From Macrotrachela quadricornifera (Eukaryota > Rotifera > Eurotatoria > Philodinida > Philodinidae): a DNA stretch of 64,000 nt. The stretch is from assembly GCA_022393335.1 (NCBI GenBank), contig JAJEKB010020677.1, forward strand, positions 859,730-923,729. The letters are read 5' to 3'. The notes below the pieces were generated by a model. That model saw only the letters and a list, made by a program, of their open reading frames with translations, did no database searches and was not told the origin of the DNA. The position numbers and the translations under genes were made by a program. Shown here piece by piece: positions 47,062-59,136 of this stretch (positions are counted from its first letter, which is position 1; each line of letters opens with the position of its first letter).

Positions 47062-49039
47062 GAAGAGGTCAAAACTGATCGATAAGTTGTTCGTCGACGG
47101 CATGTGGTCGTCGAAGAATATATCGATGAAGAAGATCGTATTTTGTACGAAATGACCATGCGGCTTGATCCATCTCCATGCCAACAGTAATAGTGACTTT
47201 TATTGTACATAAACTTTTGTTTTATGTTATGTGTCTTTCGTGTGTTCGTGTACTTTTCGTGTGATTGTGTGCATTTTGTGTGTTTGAGAGTGATCGTGTG
47301 TATGTTTTATTATCGAAATAAATGAGATATTTGTTATTTTTCGAGATGAAATGAATATCAATCTACTTATAACAACGCAGGGGTATTTTGCTGCAATATA
47401 TTTGTATGATAAAAGCATGGTGTTAAATGCGTACCATTTAACTAATCAAGTTCCCACTAATGCCATTTCGAATTAGTATTCCTTAAGAAGAAAAGAATAT
47501 TAGCCAGATCATTCTAAAAAATAGTTGCCATACTCGATGCTCGAAAACACAGATCATGGCAGATTTATGATCATATGAAAACTATGTGATAGGAAAACAA
47601 TGAATTTGTATGTGCTGTTGGAGTTTCACGTTCAAACACATATACGCAGTTTCTACTATCAAATAGATGTTAATATAATATATAGATAGAGACGGTAGCA
47701 CGTGTTTTCGATCCGTTAGAAGAGAACAACAACAATGGCGATGCTGAAATAGAAGCAACGACAGATATCGATTTTCGAGTCCATTTTGAAATGCTTTGGT
47801 CGGATCACGACGACGCTAATAGTGTATCATGAAACGTGCGTCCAGATCTAGGAAAAAAAAGCTACATAATGAATTGTGAAAATAGGGTTATCAAAATTGG
47901 AAACTTTAAAATAAGGTTTTGTGTTTCTTATTTTAATTTTCATAGTCCTATTCTAAACGTTTATTTGATAAAACAGTTAAAGTAGATAGTCAGATCTCGT
48001 TAAAGCCAAAAGTTGTCATTATTCTCTCAATTCTTCTTGCTAGAATGAACTGGATTGTCTTTAATCATTTTTGTTAACCATATTTGAAGTTCTAGTTCAT
48101 CGCATAAATTTTACTATCGAGAAAGTCACTGACTAAAACAAATCGATTCCCATCTCTCCACTTCTTATTTCTCGATTTGTGACTAAATCGTGATCTATAC
48201 TATGCGTAACTACAATATTTATTCTCATCTCATTCATTCTCCAAACTGCAATTAATATATTTACAGTATCATCTTGCATTACCCTATTCATTCCAGTATC
48301 TATACTTATCCGACACATCGATCTTATATTACAACTCCATTAAATTCTGTCATGATATCTATTCGAATGTTCACTCTACAAATTGAAACAACAAATCTCA
48401 TGTTTGTCATCTATTTTTTATCGTCACGAATTCACTTGAGTATGGATATCGTTCTTATAATCCAGTAAAATATTCTTTCTGAACGTCGCCCTCTTGGCAT
48501 GAACTAAATTTATCGTTGCAACCTTTCTTTTACTTAATCTCAAGAGTTATTCTCACTCTCATTTTGTCAGTTGAACTGAAACAATCCTTGCCATTTACAA
48601 CATTGCAAACTAGACTAAATATTTTAGTTTTATGAATGTTGCCTTCTTGAATGACGCCTTTTCGAATAAACTCTATGCGATATTAGACCTAATGTAATGC
48701 TTTAGAATTTAATTTGAATATTAGATTATTGTTGGTGGTGTCAACTCGTATATTTTTCTCTTAATGTGAGAATAAATTGTATACAAACAACAAAGAATTT
48801 GTAATTTATTGGACAAGTCTTCTGAAAAACACTGAAACACGTCATAAACAGTAAAGAATCATCCTGTAAACACACTTCTATCAGCTTCATTCTCCAGTAG
48901 AAGACAGTGATTTCAACTTTAACATATATGTAGTACTTCAAACTTGAATCCTATTACTCCCCTATTCAATTATTCAACTATTTAATCATTTCACAATTCA
49001 AGTATCCAAGTGTTCGATGAGGATGGAACACTGAAGAAG
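47062..49039. other. Intergenic with coding-like fragments
   Basis: 47062-47190 is the in-frame continuation described for the small gene. 47697-47829 reads TVARVFDPLEENNNNGDAEI and on to DFRVHFEMLWSDHDDANSVS before a stop. It is acidic and coding-like but has no recognised family, and could be another exon of the same locus. The rest is AT-rich and featureless. Confidence 0.35.
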
Positions 49040-49205
49040 ACTCAGATGAAAGTGAGACCAAGACCTTTGGAAGGGGTCACAGGTGAGGGTGAGAGCAGAA
49101 TTCTCAGAGGGAGAAGCATAGGTGAGGTTCTAGACAGAACTCTCAGAGGGGGTAGCACAGATGAGGGTGAGGGCAGAATTTTTAGAAAGCGAAGCACAGA
49201 TGCAG
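49040..49205 (+). repeat. Tandem repeat, roughly 50-bp units
   Basis: About three degenerate units of the type GCACAGATGAGGGTGAGGGC then AGAATTCTCAGAGGGGG. It resembles in composition the purine-rich satellite at 37225-37505. The open frame across it is a low-complexity artefact. Confidence 0.75.
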
Positions 49206-49559
49206 ATTAATTAGTTGATCTTCACCTATTCAATAATTGAATACTTGGATTTATTTTTCAACTTTGACATCGCTGAGATTCATCCATACGATTCAATATT
49301 TTCTTGATAAGCGATCCTTTACTTGAAAATGTTTACTGTGCACATTATAAAACAGATAGTATCAAGATTATAAAAATATTATTGCTATTAATATGGATGA
49401 AAAGTTTCTCATGGTAAGAGGTATTACGAAAACGACTTATTTGTACTAGATTTCTAGTTTCTTTTTTACACATAATTAGCAGTAAATACGTTAGAATGTA
49501 GTTTTGCTGAATCATTTTGTAGTTTCATTACTCCGAATAGGCATCTAATATGTCTAAAA
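49206..49559. other. Intergenic, no gene seen
   Basis: AT-rich; nothing recognised. Confidence 0.4.
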
Positions 49560-50110
49560 TAGAATAAATAAAATAAAATAAAATAAAATAAATGAAATAA
49601 TAAATCTAACGCAAATAAAATAAAATAAAATGTACTACAATATCTAAAATAAAATAAAANNNNNNNNNNAATAAAATGTACTACAATATCTAAAATAAAA
49701 TAAAATAAAATAAAATAATTTATATAAAATATGTAAGATAAAAAACGTATAATAAAATGAACTATAATATCCATGATAAGAATGAGATGAATAAAACGAA
49801 TGAAATATCTAAGATGAAATAAAGTAAAATAAAATAAAACAATACAGATTTTATGTAATAAAATAAAATAAAATATAAAAAAATAATATAGAATAAGTAA
49901 AATAAGATACAGTCAAATTAAGTTAAATAAAGTAAAATAGGATAAAAGATCTACAATAAAATAAAATAAACGAAATAATCTATATAAGATGAAACAAAAT
50001 AAACTAAAACGAACTAAAATAACTAAAATAAAATAAAATGAAATAATATCTCTTAAATAAAATAAAATGAATTGAAATATCTTCAGTAAAATAAAGTAGA
50101 ATAAAATATC
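49560..50110. repeat. AAAATA pentanucleotide satellite with assembly gap
   Basis: A long run of imperfect TAAAA units is broken by short unique pieces. Ten N residues lie at 49660-49669. The sequence TGTACTACAATATCTAAAAT appears on both sides of the gap, which points to a collapsed or misjoined repeat. The true length is therefore unknown. Confidence 0.95.
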
Positions 50111-50438
50111 ATAAATGAAATATCTAACGAAGGAACATCCCGAAGTGTTGATCGTAGATTTCAATGCGCTCCATACCAGATGATAGAGCTCGTCGAGCTG
50201 ATCATCGTAGTGATAAACGTTTTCTCCCATACGCCATTTCGAAGGATATTTTCTACCAATCATGTTTATTTACTGCCTTAGTATGTCAGGACAAGAGGAA
50301 TAATCCATTGTTATGATCTGCATCTTCTATAGATGCGCTCATAAGGATTTTCCCCGATATATATGGGATTGTTTCTGCTCTTTCACTTGTCGCTAGTGAT
50401 GTGTCATCGATCCTTTCTTTTCTTCCAACATATATATG
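50111..50438. other. Intergenic, no gene seen
   Basis: Nothing recognised between the satellite and the MITE. Confidence 0.4.
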
Positions 50439-50440
50439 TA

Positions 50441-50747
50441 CACTGAAAACAAAAAAGGTGTTCATCGAAACCTAATAGGGTTTCGTGAAATAAAAAAAGG
50501 TTTCGTGGAAAATGAAGACCCTTTAAAACTGTTTTTTAGGTCAAATGCAGCCTTTAGAGGGTTTCGCAATTTGAAACGAATTCTAAACCTTTTGAGGGTT
50601 TCGTAGAAAAACTACGAAACCTTCAGAAAAGATTGCTTAGCCTTTAACAAGCCTGATGGAAGCATCTTAGGTTGATACGAAACCCTTAAAAGGGTTTCGA
50701 TTTCGTTTCAAAAATGGTTTCGGCGAACACCTTTTTTGTTTTCAGTG
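50441..50747. mobile_element. 307-bp TA-flanked MITE with GTTTCG motifs
   Basis: The terminal inverted repeat CACTGAAAACAAAAAAGGTG plus TTC is perfect over 23 bp at both ends. TA lies outside each (50439-50440 and 50748-50749), a Tc1/mariner-type arrangement. The interior is filled with GGTTTCG / CGAAACC motifs in both orientations, many followed by CTTAAAAGGG-like stretches. No coding region. Confidence 0.9.
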
Positions 50748-50749
50748 TA

Positions 50750-51110
50750 TATATATGTTTTTTCCTTTCCTGTGATACATATATGTGCATATATATATGT
50801 ATGTTAAAATTTTCTCTTCTCTCTTTCACCTAGTCATCATGGATCTTTCTCTTCTCTCTCTTTCATCTTGTTTTAGTGATTTTTCCTTGCATTGTTCATC
50901 TCTCATGGGATATTCCATCTTATGGAGTTCCAGCACTCACAACCGCTCTATATATAGTGTTGTGATCATTGTATGCGGTGTGTCTTTTTTCATAGTCGAA
51001 TACACATACACCCAGTGAGGATATAGTTCTCACATCCGTGTTGTTCTCTTTCTTTTCCCCCCAATTTCTTATTCACTGTTAAATATAAAACAAAACAAAA
51101 TAAATTCAAT
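50750..51110. other. Upstream of pogo-like pseudogene
   Basis: Pyrimidine-rich and AT-rich sequence. It may be the 5' part of the transposon that carried the transposase, but no terminal repeat was identified. Confidence 0.35.
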
Positions 51111-52633
51111 ATGGTGAACATCGCAAATATCCCTAAACGTGTACTCAATGAAGTTTTGTCAAGAAATATCAATCAAATAACGAACTTAACCAACGAAGAA
51201 ATACTAATTACTGATCAAGTGATAGACGTATTGCACAATATTTTAAACAGCGATAGTTATGAAATCGAAGAAGAAGATACTCTAGAACTTGTGGATAAAA
51301 CTGACACTGACTTTATTCCGGAAGAAAACGACAAAATCTTTACCTCAGAAAAGAGAAATATCACACTGGATTATATGAGAAAAGTAGTAGATTTTGCTCG
51401 ACCGGGTATCGCGTTTATCACGGTGCAACATGCATTTCCAAGGGTGAAATATCCAATACAACTGGCCCGATTTCGAGAATATATAAAGAATGATGGAAAT
51501 CGTCGACAAAAGCTTTCTCGCCTCGAGCATTTTGTATTTGAGAAATTTAGGCAAGCACGCGGTAAAAGTTTGCCTATTCATGATGCGGACATTCGAAGGT
51601 GGGCCTTGGGTCTAGCGATAATTGAAGGCATCGTCAACTTTAGTGCTAGTGCTCATTGGCTAATCAATTTCAAATATCGTCATCAAATACGGTCAAGAAA
51701 AGTTACCAAATTTGTTTCCAAACGTGAAGTTTTTCAAAGAGAAGAAATGACTGAAGTCGATGAAGAATTCGTCAATGAGATGAAAACGGTCTTGCCCAAG
51801 TATCGACTTGAGCATATTTTCAATGTTGATCAATCAAGTTTCAACTACGAATTTACATCGAATCGTACCTTGTCTTTTCGAAGTGAAAGGTCTACGTTCG
51901 TAGCTGCTCAATCACTTAACACAACCACACACTCCTATACAGTGATGCCCATGATAAATGCTGCTGGTATGCTCATTGATCCTGTATTGTTATGCTTGCA
52001 AGAACCTCTACGGGTAATTTTCCAACGAGGAAAAATGTCCTCTCCGCTTCCAATGTTACTACTGTCTGTAGCAAATCTGGTAAAATGAACAAATCTTTGG
52101 TTGAGTATTGGGTAGGAGAAGTTCTTAACAATGTCACAAGAAATCGGTTTTTACTATAGGTCGATCAATGGTCAATTCAGACCGATACCTCGTTATATGA
52201 AGAGAATCTTACAAAAAGTCAATTGTGTCGATTGATGATTATACCAAGGAAGCTCACGTCGAAGTGCCAACCCTGTGATCAATATTTTTTTCGCCAATGG
52301 AAAAATTTAGTGAGAAAAATGTATCATCGTGTATTGATCGATGATCTCGTTGTTGACCTGAGAAGTTGAGATGCTATTATCAAGATACAATCCCTAGTTC
52401 ACAACCAACTTTCTGCTGATGTCTTCGTGCCGATGATTTCATATGCATGGTCTGCTTGTGGATATTTTCAGTCAAAATATCCATCGCTTTCAAACGTGCA
52501 CGAGATTTGCTTTTCTTTCAAAATAGATCAATGCTCGAACCATAACTGCAGCAGTTATCCATTTATTTGCTGTAGTCATTGTCGAAACATTGTCTGCTTT
52601 GAACACTTTTTCTGTAGCTATCATTTTCACTAA
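51111..52633 (+). pseudogene. pogo/Tigger-like DDE transposase, broken
   Basis: The first part (51111 to about 52030) is open. It contains a CENP-B-type DNA-binding half (LPIHDADIRRWALGLAI..FSASAHWLINFKYRHQI) and the catalytic start FNVDQSSFNYEF. A one-base loss in an A-run near 52030-52040 shifts the frame. Reading continues in the next frame with KMNKSLVEYWVGEVL, a TAG, DQWSIQTDTSLYEE, QPCDQYFFRQWKNLVRKMYH (third acidic residue), a TGA, and a Cys/His-rich tail (CSNHNCSS..CCSHCRNIVC) to 52633. With one frameshift and two stops it cannot make a transposase. The acidic residues appear as D, D, D. No terminal repeats were identified. Confidence 0.88.
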
Positions 52634-53394
52634 TAAAAGAGAATGCTTTTCACCAGTGCTTCAGATTGAAAATCCATCAAGTTTCCCGCATATAGGAATG
52701 TGCAGTTTCAGTGAGGGCACTGAAATACTGACACAGTTATCACCGACAGTGACGTTCAGTGAACACTGATGACGACTTCATCAGTGTTCACTGAAGCACT
52801 GGATGAAGTCGGTGAACCGACAACGTCAGTGACACAGTTTTACACCGACATTGGTGTGCGCTGATACTGAATATTCACTGACATAGATATCTATCTTAAT
52901 TATTTATAACCCACGTCTAATAAAATGGGACACCTTGCGGATGAACATTTTAAACAAAAGATGTTTTTTTTTGTATGCGAATTGTGGTTATAGATAACAA
53001 TGTTGCTCTATGTTCTAGTACTATTTATAAATACTATACGTGGAGTATTGTTTATCATTTTCTTCGTTCTTTACAATCTCTTTTCACTTGTGTATAACCC
53101 ATTGGGTCAGACACCTCTCTCTTTACTGTTTCCGCACATACCAAAATAATAAAAGTAATTATCCTTAAAGAGAGTTGTCTTGTCGATCAATTCATTAAGT
53201 GTCTTATATTAAGTAACTGAAAAAAGGAAGAAATAAATATTCGACCATTTTGTTTGTCTTCTTTCATGTTTCCTTTGATTTATATCACTGTAAAAAAGAA
53301 GACAGACAAACGCCTCTCAATTTTTTCTGTTTCTCTTTATACCTTAACTAGCAGAAGTACCCCATGAAAAGAGAATATGGTTAAATTTTTGTAT

Positions 53395-53735
53395 CTTCCA
53401 CCAGACTTTTTCTGCTGCACATAGCATGTCTTCTACAGGACTGTTCTCCGTTGTGGGTAAACTATCTGCAACAGAAATTTTCGCGTTACACCTGAAACCT
53501 CCTGGACAGGACTTTTATCGGCATGCGTCGGGCATCTTTAACATGATTGTTTCTGCTATGCGTTAGGTGTTTGCCATTAGACTCTTCTCGCCGTGCGTGA
53601 TACCTCTTTCATAGGACTTTTCTCACAGTATCTGGAACCTCTGCTACAGATCTTACCCCGCCGTGCGTGCAGTATCTTTCACAGAACTTTTTCCACCGTG
53701 CATCAGGCATCTTCAACAGGACTCTTCGCATCGGG
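53395..53735 (+). repeat. Degenerate tandem repeat, about 40-45 bp
   Basis: Some seven to eight diverged units share CAACAGGACTTTTCTCGCCG followed by TGCGTSRGGCATCTT-like sequence. Non-coding; it lies inside the large foldback element. Confidence 0.75.
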
Positions 53736-53839
53736 CTCAAGCTGGCATCCTCACTCGTATCCACTCTGGACACGATCACTCTCAAATTTGCATTGAACTA
53801 CATCATTTGATTAGAAAGTGAGTAAACTCACGGTCTCTT

Positions 53840-54665
53840 ACGGCTTGGACGAAGTTTCACGCACACCTTCTTTTCTCACCCCCAATCACTCTGCCGACTT
53901 TTCTTAGCAGTCAAGAAACTGATGTAAATAGTTCGGTGACGCTATCTCTCACGATGACTAAATACATAGTGAACAGACTCATCAGAATCTCGATCTGTAT
54001 TGATCGAGATGAAATTTCACTCAGCCCCTTCCGCGCACCCCATTTAGTGGTTTCAAACCCAAGTCGACTTTCCTCAGGAGCTAAGGAAGTAGTGTGAAAA
54101 GTTTTGTGACGCTAGCTATCACAGCGACTATATGCATAGCGAACAGACAAACGTTATCGTTGTGAGTCAAGAAAAAGAACAAATACTTTTTTTCTGTGAG
54201 TCGTAGAAAACAAATAGATACATCATAGTTGTGAATCAAGGAAACACTCGTATACATTTTTCTCTTACAACCTATTAGAGACCTTCGATTTTCATATTTA
54301 GATGAAAGAATCATCGATACAAAATTATTAATTTTAGAATCAAAAGAAATTGGCTAAATTTCTGGAAAATTGACGCAAATTTCATTGCGATAGGTCTTGA
54401 GTGAAATTTCACCCAGACATCCCCTCTCTACTCCTATTAATGGTTAAAACACTTTTTAAAACTACCTCTCAACCCAGGAATCCATCGTGGGAACTTTGGT
54501 AATGTTAGCTATCACAGCAGTATCTGGGTGAGGTTTCATCCACACTCCGATGACCTTGCCAACCTCTCGTCGACCTTCTCTGAGTCATAGAGAAGCATCG
54601 TGGAAAGTTTGGTGATCGTCGCTTTTACAGGGACTGAATGCATAGTGAACAGTCAGGCAAACAGA
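53840..54665 (+). repeat. Diverged direct repeats, three to four copies
   Basis: Recurring blocks read GTGAAATTTCACTCAG..CCCC..GTCGACTTTCCTCAG, then GTGACGCTAGCTATCACAGC, then GACTAAATGCATAGTGAACA and GACAAAC. They recur around 53850-53975, 54005-54150, 54400-54520 and 54530-54665. The organisation resembles repeated 3' untranslated tails of non-LTR elements, but no reverse transcriptase is attached. Confidence 0.55.
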
Positions 54666-54693
54666 CAAATATTCTTCTTTATATATATAGATA

Positions 54694-55804
54694 TGTCGGA
54701 GTTGACTTTAAAATGTAGTTGCCTTTAAAAGGCAACTAGTTGACTTTAAAATTTTAATGACAACTAGATGAGTTTAAAATTTTGAAGTCAACTCAGATGG
54801 AGCTAGTTCACTTTAAAATTTTAAAAACAACTAGTTGTTTTTAAAATTTTAAATTCAACTAGGATGGAGCTAGTTGAGATTAAAATTCTAAAGTCTACTA
54901 GTTAACTTTGAAATGTAAGAAAATAAATTTGTGTTAGAGGATGATATGCATCGTCCTCTTGTGCTTCACATGTTCTTTTTCTCTTTTCTCTCTGTTCTTC
55001 ACATATGTTCGCATACGTTTTTCCCCGTTATTCTTTTTATTGGAATGTTTCTACCTTTTGTTCATCTTCGTTCGGACCCATTATAACTAGTGCTGATTTG
55101 TTTGCAATAAATCATCATTATTTCTGTCCTCACTTCATCTTTTGAGTTAGCCACTATAGTGATCCTTTGATAAGACGACACGCTCACAATTTTTTATTCA
55201 ATAACAAATAATAAACAATTTTTAACTGCTGGAAAATAATCGATTGAAAGTTCACGGAGAACTTGTTTATGATATTCACACTATTATAACGCTTAATAAT
55301 GAAGGAAGCATTATACTCTAAATTAGATGCTTACCTAAATGCGTTAAGCTATAGACGATGGTCGAAATATGTAATAACAAATGAATTGTTGTACTAAATG
55401 TCATACTGATAAGAAAGTAAAATGTAAAAATTGTTAGACTTATTTTGTAACTTGTTCTATGAAAACTCCAAAGTTTTCATGCTCTCTATTCTTAGGGCTT
55501 TATTCCATGTTAATTTTTTTCTCTCACCTTAGCTTACTCGATAAATATACTGTTCACTATATTAATAAAGTTTTCATAGTTATATTTCGAAGTCAACTAG
55601 TAGACTTTAGAATTTTAATCTCAACTAGCTCCATCCTAGTTGAATTTAAAATTTTAAAAACAACTAGTTGTTTTTAAAATTTTAAAGTGAACTAGCTCCA
55701 TCTGAGTTGACTTCAAAATTTTAAACTCATCTAGTTGTCATTAAAATTTTAAAGTCAACTAGTTGCCTTTTAAAGGCAACTACATTTTAAAGTCAACTCC
55801 GACA
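54694..55804. mobile_element. Nested foldback element with TTTAAAATTTTAAA arms
   Basis: The end TGTCGGAGTTGACTTTAAAA and its inverse at 55785-55804 begin arms of about 220 bp (54694-54926 and 55586-55804) that are nearly perfect complements. Each is composed of 35-45 bp repeats combining ACTAGTTG and TTTAAAATTTTAA motifs. GATA occurs just outside both ends, a possible 4-bp target duplication in low-complexity flanks. The 660-bp centre is non-coding. It lies within the 52693-56464 element and is therefore younger. Confidence 0.82.
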
Positions 55805-56464
55805 GATATATTAGCATATTACATAAAATAAATTTTAAGCGAATATCATCGTCATTATTATGAGATGAATGCATGTCATATACAAAAGAGAAATTTCTAA
55901 GTTTGTTTGCATTTTATACATGATTCTTTAAACGCAGCTATATTACCACTAACCTTTATAGAACTAAACTAGTTTATTCTGTTCATAGTTATTCTTTCTG
56001 ATAATAAATAGATAATATTGTGTTGATGTTGAACTTTTTAGATAAAACAGAAACTCAGAATTATGTGTGATAAGTATTTAAAAAAATGAAATTTTGACCG
56101 TAATCTTCTAATAAAAAAAATTCGTTAAGACATACGCATTCGAAAGTGATGTACTTCTATGAAAGTCTTTTAATACTCCTAAAGCATCGATCATAAACAA
56201 CCTTAAAATATTTTTGAGAATCAGTGAATATTCAGTATCAGTGCACACCAGTGTCGGTGTAAAACTGTGTCACTGACGTTGTCGGTTCACCGACTTCATC
56301 CAGTGCTTCAGTGAACACTGATGAGGTCGTCATCAGTGCTTCAGTGACACTCGGTGTCAGTGATCACTGGCACTGAGATGGCACTGTCATCGATGTCATC
56401 AGTGTTCACTGAGCGTCACCGTCAGTGACGTCAGTCATCAGTAAACTGAAACTGCACATCCCTA

Positions 56465-59136
56465 ACTCTTATGCATCTTAGCCTCTCATACGATTCATCG
56501 TCTCCATACTGCGTCATACTCTCTTTCTGTTCCTTTTCTTCTTTTTGCATTGTGTTGTCATATCTTTTTCTTAATTCACCTGTCCTCCACACTTTAGTCA
56601 ATGAATGTTGAAACCTAAATTGCTGTTCAAGAATTCCTTCTCTCTCCGCTTGTAACATCTGTTCTTCTAGAGCTGTCAGCACCCAAGTGGTGAATTGGTT
56701 CAAAAGATAAAACCGAAAGCGCTAATAAAAACAACTTTGCGAATTTATCGTTCTTCGTCCAAATTATATAACACATCTATGATGTATGAATCATTGTGGA
56801 TAGTTACACAAAGTACCTGATGAGACCCTTAAGCAAGGCCAAAATCTGGATCATAATTCGCATGACTCACCCCTCACTCCCAAACTTTTCTACTCTTTTA
56901 CCAAATTGTGAATCGGGACCCTGTCCTGATCCGTTTGCGTCGCTCCTGTTGTTAGCAGACGTTTCTCAAGTTTTCCACAACTAAACCTTCACGTTGAAAC
57001 TCATTGATGACTTTTCTTCTACTTAATGTGAATCGGAATTATAAAATAAAATTCACGATAGCAAAATGGAGAGCTTTTATTTGGTTTAAACGGAAATGGA
57101 TAAACGGTGAGATTACATTACAGAAAGAGACAAAAGCGGTAAGTGACAATTTCAATTTGGATATAAGGGGCAAAGTTTCAGGCGATCTTTAATATGTTAT
57201 TTGCATCATGACCCACTGTGGGATCTATAACTGTGGCCACAGGTATTGCAGTAAACGTTTCCTGGTCCTTGTGAAACAAATGATCCATTTTCGCAGCAGT
57301 CGCAAGAACATGTTCCTTCTTGTGTTTCCGATACTTCTTGTGTTTCCTTGGCCATTTTTTCCTTCTGAAATGAGACAATATTATGTGTGACATGGCAATA
57401 CAGAAGTACAATTCTTAGATATCTCTGTATTTTTTAATGATCTAGCTTACCAAAGAGATTCAATGGTGAAAGGCGCAAACAAAGTTGTAGGTAGTTAACT
57501 GAATTTTTATTCGTCGAAAAAATAATTTAGTAATGATTAAAATATGCGAATGTCCGTGGCATTTATATGTGTCTCTCTTTCTTTCCAACTTGCTTACGTA
57601 TCTTGAGTTCTGTGAACAGGAAAGATTCCTTTTTTCTACCAGTTTTTTTTTTATTTTGCTCTTAGTAACTATGCAATTTCACTTCAGCAGCGTTCTTTCC
57701 TTACTACCATTCATTGCAGCTCAGTTACGTACGACATTGCGAACAGTAAAAGAACTACTTTTCCTGTTCTTCCTCTCTGTGTTCAGATATTGAGTGAAAA
57801 TGCAATATAAATTTTACTTCTATTGCAATACTTAATGTCTGCTCTTTTTTACATGTTAGCGACGTACGGCGCAAGGTAAACAGAAAAGTACTTTTTCACT
57901 CTCTCTCTTACTCACGCTTTTACGACGATAAAGTTGGAAATTTCCAAAAAACAACTTCTAAAGGATGCAATTACAGGCAAAGTTTCTAATAAGAAAAGAC
58001 TTTCGACTGGTCTGATTGATTACTTTGCTACGCAGTTATTTTTTATACTAAGAGAGTTTTTTTCTTATATTTGAGTGCAGAAATGTCTGCTGCGTCGAAT
58101 GGTGCAAAAATCAGCTAACTACTGTAAAAAATAGTCGAGTAATTAGCGGTAGTTTGCAATTAATCGAGTTTATTAATGCGGTGCGAAGCACTGCATTTCT
58201 GGAGTCCTTCGCGAGTTTTTTTTTTTTTCTTTTTTTTTTTCTTACTTTCTCGACGTACACATCAAAATTGTCATTTTGCGGAACGATTATCTCGTGAACA
58301 GAAAGTCGCAAGATATTCGTTGAAACGCGAGATTAAAATGTAAAGATCGAACTATGACCATGCGTTTTCTGATTTTCAATACAAAGTTTCGTTTCGTCAC
58401 AGGGAGCGTCACAAAATGACGATTTTTAAAGGACTTTGTTTTTTTCTAAGTTTGAGATAATTAAAACGAAAACATAATGAAAAGTTAGGCGCCACTCTTT
58501 TCGAACAATTGATTTTATTTATGGCAGCCGTAAATACAGCTGTTGTTAGATAATGAATCATAGAAATAATTAAAGTATCAAATAACAATGATTTTCTAAA
58601 ACATGTTGATATGCATTGATAGAGTTCTCTTAGTAATGAATACGACAATGTCTAGTTTTTAAAATTCGTTTACGCGATTTTAGGATTTCTTGTTTTTCCG
58701 TTAATCGAGATTTGGTGCTTCGCACCGCATTTCGCAGTCGAATGAAGCTCGAATGCCATCTAGTTTTTATTAGGAACGCATTTCCTAATAAGCACAATAA
58801 GCGAAAAATTTTTTCTAATTAGAACAGTCTATGTAAAATACATAGAAACTAAAAAATTTCAAGTAAATCGACTGTTTTAGACTTAGAATAGAAAGTTTCA
58901 ACACACCTCTTGAACAAAAAATATTCCTCATCAATTAATACCATTAAATTTCAAGTTTCAGCTTTTCACCATTTCTAATTATGGAGTGATTAGTTTTACA
59001 AAATTGACTCGCTTGTCTTTATTAGGAGTACTATTCCAAATACGAACAACTAGCAAAAAAGTGTTCCTAGTAAGAACAGATCACACAAATTACATCGAAA
59101 AATTTTTTCTAGTAAATTGACTTTTTTTTATGTCTG
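56465..59136. other. Intergenic with weak repeats, no gene seen
   Basis: Open frames of 60-90 codons are present (minus 56431-56703, plus 57533-57793) without recognised domains. A small hairpin motif GCGGTGCGAAGCAC near 58167 recurs in inverse orientation near 58702 (GTGCTTCGCACCGC), so 58150-58740 may be a further degenerate foldback. T-runs occur at 58215-58240. Confidence 0.4.

Larger units (their letters stand above)
52693..56464. mobile_element. Large foldback element with CAGTGA-type repeat arms
   Basis: The ends TAGGAATGTGCAGTTTCAGT and, in reverse complement, TAGGGATGTGCAGTTTCAGT start inverted arms (about 52693-52885 and 56220-56464). The arms are made largely of CAGTGA/TCACTG units with shared blocks such as GACAACGTCAGTGACACAGT. 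The terminal TAGGRATGT and the short subterminal repeats parallel the 18182-18983 element. The 3.3-kb interior contains tandem repeats, LINE-tail-like repeats and a nested foldback (54694-55804), but no intact gene. No clear target duplication was found. Confidence 0.75.

Noticed and set aside
56431..56703. Charged minus-strand frame (..LEEQMLQAEREGILEQQFRF..)
   Set aside because: It looks somewhat coding, but it has no ATG at its start, runs into the arm of the 52693-56464 element and matches no family I recognise.
58150..58740. Possible Helitron-like end (hairpin GTGCTTCGCAC followed further on by CTAG)
   Set aside because: The hairpin is about 35 bp from the CTAG rather than about 10, no 5' TC end was found, and the motif also occurs inverted, which fits a foldback better.
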